Assembly (NCBI GenBank): GCA_910589035.1
Contig: CAJUSI010000049.1
Location: 1-12,471, forward strand
From: an uncultured Acetatifactor sp.
GTDB taxonomy: Bacteria; Bacillota; Clostridia; Lachnospirales; Lachnospiraceae
DNA length: 12,471 nucleotides
Direction: 5' to 3'
The translations under genes and the position numbers were made by a program. The notes below the pieces were generated by a model. The model was not told the DNA's origin, did no database searches, and saw only the letters and a list, made by a program, of their open reading frames with translations. Shown one piece after another: positions 7,385 through 12,471 of the stretch. Position 1 is the stretch's first letter; each line of letters begins with the position of its first letter.

Positions 7385-9085
7385 TTACTGCAACTGTTCC
7401 GCAATCTCCTTTAAAATCTGGGTGCCCCCCTGGTTATTCCACTCTTCTACAAACTGGTCAAAGCCGCTTTCCACATCAATATCACCTGTCACAATCTTGA
7501 TAAAGGTTTCTTCCTCCAGCTTCTCCAGATTCGCAAGATGGGTTTCCATAGTAGGCGTGGTCTGCGGGAAAATGGGAGTCAGCCAGCTGAACCGATCGTT
7601 CTCCGTCAGCGTCTGGAGCAGTTCCACTCCCTTTGATCTGGAATGGTATTTCGACCAGGCAGTGGCGTCACCGTTCCCCTCCAGATAAGCCAGAATGTTG
7701 GTTGCATTTGAGCGCTGTTCAGAGGTTTTCACCTCGTCCACGGTGATTTCGCCGTTCAGGCACCGCTCCAGATCCCCATAGTCATCCAAAAGGGATGTAT
7801 AGGAATTTACCTCAATGTTGAAAGGTCTGCTGGAGCCGTCCACCCCGGTTGAAACATATTCTGCAACCTCCGGATATTCCTCCAGAAGCTCCCGTGAATT
7901 TACAAGCTCGTCATAAAACAGATTCATGATCTGGATTGCCACCTCAGGATGCTCAAACTTTTTGCTGACTACAATATATCCGGCTGTGGCATTATTGTGC
8001 TTGCAGTTTACCTTTCCGGCTGCATCCGACAAAGTATATGCCTCGAAAGTCGCATTGCTGTTAAGCGCATACACATTATTCAGCAGCCAGTCAGGAATAT
8101 GCCATGTACCAAAGGTGATTCCGCACTGCCCATTTGCCAGCAGCGCCGTAATGTCATCCCAGGTCCTTGTTCCCACCTGAGGGTCAAGAATCCCGTTCTG
8201 AAACCATCCTGCGGCAACCTTAAGAGCCTGCTTCATTTCATCCGTAACGGAACCGTAAATTACCCCCCCATCCTTTTCCATCCAGGTCTTAGGGAAAGCT
8301 CCCAGTGCATAGGCTATGGAGTTCATGCTGAATGTACCATCCGGATCGCCGCTGGTCAGCCATGGCGCAAATGCGATTCCCACCACATTGTCCGCATTTT
8401 CAGGATTCTTTTCCATGAAAGTCTTCGCAATCATTTCCAAATCTTCTATCGTGATACAGCCATCCTGATCCTCATCGATTTTCAGCTCAAGCTGCTCCAT
8501 CCAGTCGCTCCGTATCCACACGATACTGGGGCCGGAATCTCCATTGGTTCCCGGCAGCGCCATCATCTTCCCGTCCAAAGTCACATTCTCCAGCGCCCGT
8601 CCCCCATAGGAATCATAAAGGGATTTCAGGTAGTCGCTTGCGTATTCCTCATAGACTCCTGTCAGATCCGCAATCAGCTCATTCTCATACAACTCTTTCA
8701 GCTCGTCCAGGCTTCCCACCTTCATCATATCCGGAATATCACCCGCCGTTAATGCAAGAGATACCTGCCTGTCGTAGTCATCCCCATTGGCCTCAAATTC
8801 GTCTGTGATGTCTATGTTCAGCTTCTTCTCCGCCATTCTTACATAGGCGTTATCCTCATAGGTATCCCCATTGGGAAAGGAAACATTCTGCAGAGTCTGT
8901 CTGCCTAAGGATACCTTGATTGTCTCTCTTTCGCTTTCTGCATCTGCTCCGGCATTCACAGAGCCATTTTCCCCGCTGCCTGTATTTGATGCTGAATCCT
9001 CCTGGGAAGAGCAGGCCGTTGCCGCCAGTAAAACTGAAACCGCCAATGCCATGCCAGCCGCTCTGGTCATAAGTCTCTTTTTCAT
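7385..9085 (-). CDS. Lipoprotein sugar-binding protein of the ABC importer (LplA/YtcQ-like)
   Basis: This extracytoplasmic receptor captures the sugar and delivers it to the two permeases. The 566-residue product begins MKKRLMTRAAGMALAVSVLL and has a lipobox ending in AATAC, so Cys25 is the likely lipid-modified residue. A Ser/Gly/Asn-rich linker of about 25 residues follows. The mature part has the hallmarks of large LplA-type binding proteins: ALTAGDIPDMM near 111-121, DGKMMALPGTNG near 171-182, IRSDWMEQL near 191-199, and FDQFVEEWNNQGG near the C-terminus. An EF-hand-like loop (DEDQDGCITIED, 204-215) occupies the segment where some relatives hold calcium. ATG 9085 is chosen because it gives a clean signal peptide and has TGGAGG 9 bases upstream. 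A frame extending to 9193 would cross the promoter. It is the first gene of the operon, and the ligand is inferred to be isomalto-oligosaccharide. Confidence 0.93.
   Translation of the reverse strand: MKKRLMTRAAGMALAVSVLLAATACSSQEDSASNTGSGENGSVNAGADAESERETIKVSLGRQTLQNVSFPNGDTYEDNAYVRMAEKKLNIDITDEFEANGDDYDRQVSLALTAGDIPDMMKVGSLDELKELYENELIADLTGVYEEYASDYLKSLYDSYGGRALENVTLDGKMMALPGTNGDSGPSIVWIRSDWMEQLELKIDEDQDGCITIEDLEMIAKTFMEKNPENADNVVGIAFAPWLTSGDPDGTFSMNSIAYALGAFPKTWMEKDGGVIYGSVTDEMKQALKVAAGWFQNGILDPQVGTRTWDDITALLANGQCGITFGTWHIPDWLLNNVYALNSNATFEAYTLSDAAGKVNCKHNNATAGYIVVSKKFEHPEVAIQIMNLFYDELVNSRELLEEYPEVAEYVSTGVDGSSRPFNIEVNSYTSLLDDYGDLERCLNGEITVDEVKTSEQRSNATNILAYLEGNGDATAWSKYHSRSKGVELLQTLTENDRFSWLTPIFPQTTPTMETHLANLEKLEEETFIKIVTGDIDVESGFDQFVEEWNNQGGTQILKEIAEQLQ
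8441..8476 (-). other. EF-hand-like calcium loop in the binding protein
   Basis: These codons encode D-E-D-Q-D-G-C-I-T-I-E-D, matching an EF-hand loop at positions 1, 3, 5 (Asp), 6 (Gly) and 8 (Ile), with Asp instead of Glu at 12. Related large binding proteins such as the alginate-binding AlgQ2 are known to hold calcium in a comparable loop. Metal binding here is inferred. Confidence 0.55.
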
Positions 9086-9114
9086 TACCCGTGTCCTCCA
9101 TGCTTGTGATTTGT

Positions 9115-9126
9115 ACGCTGCAGCGT
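9115..9126. promoter_or_regulatory. Perfect 12-bp palindrome in the operon leader
   Basis: ACGCTGCAGCGT is fully self-complementary. It lies about 4-15 bases downstream of the predicted operon transcription start and 30 bases before the binding-protein start codon. That is a classic place for a repressor operator. The matching regulator is not identifiable. Confidence 0.4.
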
Positions 9127-9136
9127 TTGTAAGTTT

Positions 9137-9165
9137 AGTATATATTGGGATACTACATATGTAAA
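9137..9165 (-). promoter_or_regulatory. Promoter of the dextran-utilisation operon
   Basis: On the minus strand, TTTACA (9165..9160) and TATACT (9142..9137) are separated by exactly 17 bases, a good sigma-A promoter. The predicted start near 9130 gives a leader of about 45 bases before ATG 9085. The -35 is slightly off consensus, as expected for a promoter that needs an activator. Confidence 0.75.
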
Positions 9166-9168
9166 TAT

Positions 9169-9199
9169 AACATTTTTCATATTCATGAAACATTTTACA
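9169..9199 (-). promoter_or_regulatory. Tandem 11-bp boxes, likely response-regulator binding sites
   Basis: On the minus strand TGTAAAATGTT (9199..9189) and TGAAAAATGTT (9179..9169) are direct repeats with one mismatch, 20 bases apart, or about two helical turns. The proximal box ends 3 bases before the operon -35. AraC-type activators bind two direct half-sites about 20-21 bases apart, the nearer one abutting -35. The divergently encoded AraC-type response regulator is the obvious candidate. The assignment is inferred from spacing and position. Confidence 0.6.
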
Positions 9200-9218
9200 G
9201 TTGTTGCATTGCCCCCAA

Positions 9219-9247
9219 TTGCCCCATTTTATCTGCTATGCTATAAT
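9219..9247 (+). promoter_or_regulatory. Promoter of the two-component regulator genes
   Basis: TTGCCC (9219..9224) and a perfect TATAAT (9242..9247) are spaced by 17 bases, with an extended -10 TGC just before the hexamer. The predicted start is near 9254, about 36 bases before the response-regulator ATG. This suggests constitutive low-to-moderate expression of the sensor pair. Confidence 0.7.
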
Positions 9248-9289
9248 GATTCCTGTACCAAAAACATACGAAAAGGAGGCGGCTGCCCT

Positions 9290-10393
9290 ATGTATACCTT
9301 GCTGATTGCAGACGATGAAGCAGATGAACGCATTCTGATTCGTTTTCTTTTGAACCGGTTCAAAGATGTCTTCCATATCCTGGAAGCCCAGAACGGACGC
9401 GAGGCCCTGGAGCTGCTTTCAGGACGCCATGTAGACGTTTTATTATCCGATATCCAAATGCCTTTCCTCAATGGCATTGACCTTGTCAGCAGAGTCAAAG
9501 AGGTGAATCCCGATGTCGAAGTGCTGTTCTTCAGCGGATATGATGACTTTGCATATGTGAAAGCCGCCCTGTCCCTGAAGGCCGTAAATTATATTCTGAA
9601 ACCTGTAGACCCGGATGAGTTCCACAAAGTATTGACCGAAATTGTGGGTCGTCTGGATTCCCATAAACTACAGTTTTCCAGATCGGAACAATATATGGAA
9701 ACAGATTTTCATGATATTATTCGTGAAATGCCTGATAAAAAAGCGGAAAGCGCATCCATAGATGATGCCACAAATCTTATCTTACAGAACATAGAAAGCG
9801 CCCTGAAAATGAAGCAGCCAGAAGCGTTGTCAGCCCATGTACATGCCCTGGTGGATCAGTATGCGGACATTCCCAAACTCTCCCATATTTATATCCGCCA
9901 TATATGTACCACTCTCCTGAAAATGCTTATGGACGCGCTTCCTCTCCATTCTGAAGAAGACCTTCAGAACGCCATTAAGGAGATATACAGTTTCCGTCAT
10001 TTTTCAGACATAGTGAAACTAATCGAGCACTATCTGTCGCTTGTTACAGCTGAATTTGAACAGGGGCAGAATGCCTCCAATTATGCCGTATACCAGGTCG
10101 AGCAATACATCCGCACTCATTACAGCGAAGACCTTACCCTGAATATACTTGCGGATCTGGTATACTTAAACCCTAATTATCTGAGCAATGTTTTCTCGCA
10201 GGTTACCGGTTGTACCTTGAACAAATATATCAACCAGATTCGGATGGAAAAGGCACAAGAGCTTCTGCTTCATACAAATATGAAAATTACCGATATCAGT
10301 CAGGCTGTAGGATACCCAAACGCATCCTATTTCTGTAAAAGTTTTCAGAAGCGGTTTGGAACTACACCGGAACGGTTCCGTCAAGGCGGTTAG
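9290..10393 (+). CDS. YesN-type response regulator (receiver + AraC HTH)
   Basis: This DNA-binding response regulator is probably the activator of the divergent sugar operon. The 367-residue protein starts MYTLLIADDEADERILIRFL. The receiver domain (1-120) has the acidic pair D8/D9, phosphoacceptor D54 in LLSDIQMPFLNG, S82 in FFSGYDDF and K104 in YILKPVD. A variable linker spans about 125-260. The C-terminal AraC domain (about 265-367) carries both helix-turn-helix units, including LADLVYLNPNYLSNVFSQVT and ITDISQAVGYPNASYFCKSF, and ends RFGTTPERFRQGG. ATG 9290 is chosen because AAGGAGG lies 10 bases upstream and the receiver starts there. An upstream ATG at 9185 would add 35 residues that cross the promoter. 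The histidine kinase gene follows within 24 bases in the same operon. Confidence 0.95.
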   Translation: MYTLLIADDEADERILIRFLLNRFKDVFHILEAQNGREALELLSGRHVDVLLSDIQMPFLNGIDLVSRVKEVNPDVEVLFFSGYDDFAYVKAALSLKAVNYILKPVDPDEFHKVLTEIVGRLDSHKLQFSRSEQYMETDFHDIIREMPDKKAESASIDDATNLILQNIESALKMKQPEALSAHVHALVDQYADIPKLSHIYIRHICTTLLKMLMDALPLHSEEDLQNAIKEIYSFRHFSDIVKLIEHYLSLVTAEFEQGQNASNYAVYQVEQYIRTHYSEDLTLNILADLVYLNPNYLSNVFSQVTGCTLNKYINQIRMEKAQELLLHTNMKITDISQAVGYPNASYFCKSFQKRFGTTPERFRQGG

Positions 10394-10417
10394 CAGACCT
10401 GAAAAAGGAGGAGCATG

Positions 10418-12124
10418 ATGACAGGATTAAAGCTACAGTTCCGCAACTTAAAATTTCAGAATAAGATCATCGGCATCAGTGTGATAATAAGCCTGATCCC
10501 TATCGCACTGCTGGGTATTTTCTCTTACACAAAAATGCGCTCGTTGCTGATCGAGCGGGAAGAAACCGCCCTCCAGGAAACTCTCCACCAGGAAGCCCTG
10601 CAGTTGACCCATAAGCTGGATTCCTATCTGTCTACCATGAATTTGATTACTTATAACGAAAATATACGTCTTGCCCTCACACAGAAATATGATTCCAATT
10701 TTGAAATGTATCTGACCTACCGCGATACCATTGACCCTTTGTTCTTGACAATCCGTTCTCTCAATACGGACATAAACGCAATCACTATATACACAGACAC
10801 CTGCATCAATCCTCATGGCAATATATTGCGCCCGCTTACAGAGGCGCCGGATCAAATATGGTATGAGCAGGCTTGCAGTATGTCTTCTCCCTTTTTTGTT
10901 TTATCTCCGGACGGTAATACATTACTCCTGATATCAAAAATGCATTATAATTTTGTGACTTACACCAGTTTTATATGTATGTCCATTGACATTCCGTCTT
11001 TTTTGTCGTCTGTCAAAAATCTCTTTCACAGCAATTATGGTTTCCTGTTGTCCGATTCTTCGGGTAGACAAATATATCAGCACACAAATCTGGCCGCCGA
11101 ATACTCTGTTGCTGATCTCTCCTTCGAAGTTCTTCAGGAGAATAGCCTGGCTGGTTTCATCACAAAAAAAGAAACCCTGTCAGAACACGATTGGACTGCC
11201 GTCCTCTATCGTCCCACAGATTTTGTTTCAGCAGATGCCGTAAATATAACTTATATTGTGCTGACAATCATTTTATTATGCATTTTGCTCATATTGCTGT
11301 GCAGCATGCTGCTTTCCAAAATCATTGTCGCGCCAATTGAAAAGCTTTCATCCAATATGGAACAGGTTGAACAGGGAAATTACGAAATCGATATTTCCTC
11401 TGACAGTACCGATGAAGTAGGACAGCTGATCTCCTCTTTCAAAAAAATGGTACATACCCTGAACAATCTGGTGAATGAAGTTCTGTTATCCAAAATAAAG
11501 CAGCAGAAATATGAGATTGAAATACTTCAATCCCAAATCAATCCTCATTTTCTGTACAACAGCCTTTCTTTGATAAACAGCAAGGCCATTATTTCCGGCC
11601 AAAACGATATCAGCCAGATGGCCCGCCTTCTCTCCACCTTTTATCGGACTATGCTGAATAAAGGCCGGCAAATAACTACCATTGCATCGGAAGTGGAAAA
11701 TACGAAATCTTATGTATCCATCCAGCAGATGATGCATTCGCAGTCTTTTGATGTGGTATATGACATTGACAGCAGTATACTGGAATGTCCGATACCCAAT
11801 TTACTGCTTCAGCCTCTGGCAGAAAATGCCATTATCCACGGTCTGGATCACCGGGAGCTGCCCGGCCAGGCAATATTATCCATTTCCTGTTATCAGGAAA
11901 ACCAGGATATTGTTTTCAAAGTAATGGACAATGGATGCGGAATGTCGGATGAAGAATGCATCACAATCCTCACACAGGACAGTAAAGGGTATGGGGTTAA
12001 AAATGTTCACCAAAGAATACAGCTTTATTATGGGGAAGATTACGGACTCACTTTTCATAGTACCAAAGGTATGGGAACTTATGTGATTCTTCGCATTCAT
12101 CAAATAATCAAACATGAACATTAA
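10418..12124 (+). CDS. YesM-type sensor histidine kinase
   Basis: This membrane sensor kinase is the partner of the preceding response regulator. The 568-residue protein has a first membrane segment (about 18-38), a large extracytoplasmic sensor region of about 230 residues (Cache-like by position), and a second membrane segment (about 276-300). A HAMP domain follows (KIIVAPIEKLSSNMEQVEQG through DEVGQLISSFKKM). The His_kinase motif is LQSQINPHFLYNSL, with phosphorylated His at about 377. The ATPase domain has the N-box LLQPLAENAIIHG, G1-box VMDNGCGM and G2-box GYGVKNVHQRI. ATG 10415 and ATG 10418 are adjacent; GGAGG at 10407..10411 is 6 bases from the second and only 3 from the first, so 10418 is preferred. 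In Gram-positive sugar loci such pairs sense external oligosaccharide, either directly or through the binding protein. The ligand here is inferred to be dextran-derived. Confidence 0.95.
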   Translation: MTGLKLQFRNLKFQNKIIGISVIISLIPIALLGIFSYTKMRSLLIEREETALQETLHQEALQLTHKLDSYLSTMNLITYNENIRLALTQKYDSNFEMYLTYRDTIDPLFLTIRSLNTDINAITIYTDTCINPHGNILRPLTEAPDQIWYEQACSMSSPFFVLSPDGNTLLLISKMHYNFVTYTSFICMSIDIPSFLSSVKNLFHSNYGFLLSDSSGRQIYQHTNLAAEYSVADLSFEVLQENSLAGFITKKETLSEHDWTAVLYRPTDFVSADAVNITYIVLTIILLCILLILLCSMLLSKIIVAPIEKLSSNMEQVEQGNYEIDISSDSTDEVGQLISSFKKMVHTLNNLVNEVLLSKIKQQKYEIEILQSQINPHFLYNSLSLINSKAIISGQNDISQMARLLSTFYRTMLNKGRQITTIASEVENTKSYVSIQQMMHSQSFDVVYDIDSSILECPIPNLLLQPLAENAIIHGLDHRELPGQAILSISCYQENQDIVFKVMDNGCGMSDEECITILTQDSKGYGVKNVHQRIQLYYGEDYGLTFHSTKGMGTYVILRIHQIIKHEH

Positions 12125-12149
12125 GGCTATTGGCATGTACAGTGATAGA

Positions 12150-12178
12150 TTGACAGAGTTTTAAAAAATGTATATAAT
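12150..12178 (+). promoter_or_regulatory. Consensus promoter of the TetR-type gene
   Basis: TTGACA (12150..12155) and TATAAT (12173..12178) match the sigma-A consensus exactly with a 17-base spacer. The predicted start is near 12185, about 33 bases before the GTG start. A promoter this strong ahead of a repressor gene suggests autorepression. Confidence 0.8.
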
Positions 12179-12201
12179 GACTGTATAAGCGAAATTAGTC
12201 A
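12178..12201. promoter_or_regulatory. Candidate TetR operator
   Basis: TGACT (12178..12182) and AGTCA (12197..12201) form an inverted repeat with 14 bases between the arms. It begins at the last base of the -10 and covers the predicted transcription start. Placement fits autorepression by the TetR-type protein encoded next, but the arms are short. Confidence 0.4.
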
Positions 12202-12217
12202 AATAGGAGGTATTAAA

Positions 12218-12471
12218 GTGCCAAAGAGCTATTCAGAGCAGGAACGGGAATATATCAGAAAGCGGCTGAAAGAAGAAGCGGCAAAATGCCTTGCGAAGTA
12301 TGGCGTCCGCCGCACGACAGTCGATGAAATCGTGAAACGGGTTAATATTCCAAAAGGAACTTTCTATCTCTTTTATAAATCAAAAGAATTGCTTTTGTTT
12401 GAAGTTATTCAAGAACAGCAGGAAAATGTCAACCGCAAGCTGTATCAGACCATTTCTGGCATTGCCAGTAC
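12218..12471 (+). CDS. TetR-type transcriptional regulator, N-terminal part, cut by window edge
   Basis: The frame starts at GTG 12218, seven bases after AGGAGG (12205..12210), and runs off the right edge after 84 codons. The N-terminal DNA-binding domain of the TetR family is clear: AAKCLAKYGVRRTTVDEIVK, then RVNIPKGTFYLFYKSKELLL. The helix-turn-helix covers about residues 29-54. The ligand-binding half is outside the window, so the regulated genes and effector are unknown. They are probably downstream, commonly a transporter. It has its own promoter and no sign of belonging to the dextran locus. Confidence 0.9.
   Translation, partial: MPKSYSEQEREYIRKRLKEEAAKCLAKYGVRRTTVDEIVKRVNIPKGTFYLFYKSKELLLFEVIQEQQENVNRKLYQTISGIAS

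Noticed and set aside
7949..8752. A 267-codon open frame on the plus strand
   Set aside because: It lies wholly antisense to the binding-protein gene, has no ribosome binding site, and its product is compositionally odd (rich in His, Ile and Arg) with no recognisable motif.
9086..9193. An N-terminal extension of the binding protein to position 9193
   Set aside because: It would place a coding start upstream of the promoter and hide a good lipoprotein signal peptide 37 residues inside. ATG 9085 has its own ribosome binding site.
1..12471. CRISPR arrays, tRNA or rRNA genes, and intact insertion sequences
   Set aside because: No regularly spaced repeats, cloverleaf-like segments, rRNA motifs or transposase motifs with terminal repeats were seen on either strand.

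Overview
The window looks like a chromosomal segment of a low-to-mid G+C Gram-positive anaerobe, most likely a gut Clostridia/Lachnospiraceae-type bacterium. This rests on strong AGGAGG ribosome binding sites, consensus sigma-A promoters, a lipoprotein-type solute-binding protein, and a YesM/YesN-type two-component pair beside an LplB/YtcP-type sugar ABC transporter. The species cannot be named from the sequence alone.

Layout. (1) Positions 1-388, minus strand: the 5' part of a membrane protein that runs off the left edge. Its start resembles the membrane segment of apolipoprotein N-acyltransferase / nitrilase-type proteins. (2) Positions 389-1782: a degraded stretch. It holds an unidentified short frame, a G+C-rich patch, and an AraC/GyrI-type regulator pseudogene with three separate lesions. 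No intact gene is evident. (3) Positions 1783-9085, minus strand: a five-gene operon. In transcription order it encodes a lipoprotein sugar-binding protein, an LplB-type permease, a YtcP-type permease, a GH66 dextranase with an N-terminal membrane anchor, and a GH13 oligo-1,6-glucosidase. (4) Positions 9086-9289: a divergent control region with a good promoter on each strand, tandem 11-bp boxes directly upstream of the operon -35, and a perfect 12-bp palindrome just after the predicted transcription start. (5) Positions 9290-12124, plus strand: an AraC-type response regulator and a YesM-type sensor histidine kinase. (6) Positions 12218-12471, plus strand: the N-terminal part of a TetR-type regulator with its own consensus promoter.

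How the genes fit together (inference from families and context). The anchored GH66 enzyme would cut dextran outside the membrane. The binding protein and two permeases would import the isomalto-oligosaccharides, powered by an ATPase encoded elsewhere, since none is present here. The cytoplasmic GH13 enzyme, which has a Val after its nucleophile as alpha-1,6-specific members do, would release glucose. The divergent two-component system probably senses a sugar or a loaded binding protein outside the cell and activates the operon through the tandem boxes. This makes a compact Gram-positive dextran-utilisation locus built from known families. I did not find a wholly unknown system. The most original signals are in the control region, in the hairpin and tandem repeat between the first two operon genes, and in an EF-hand-like loop in the binding protein.
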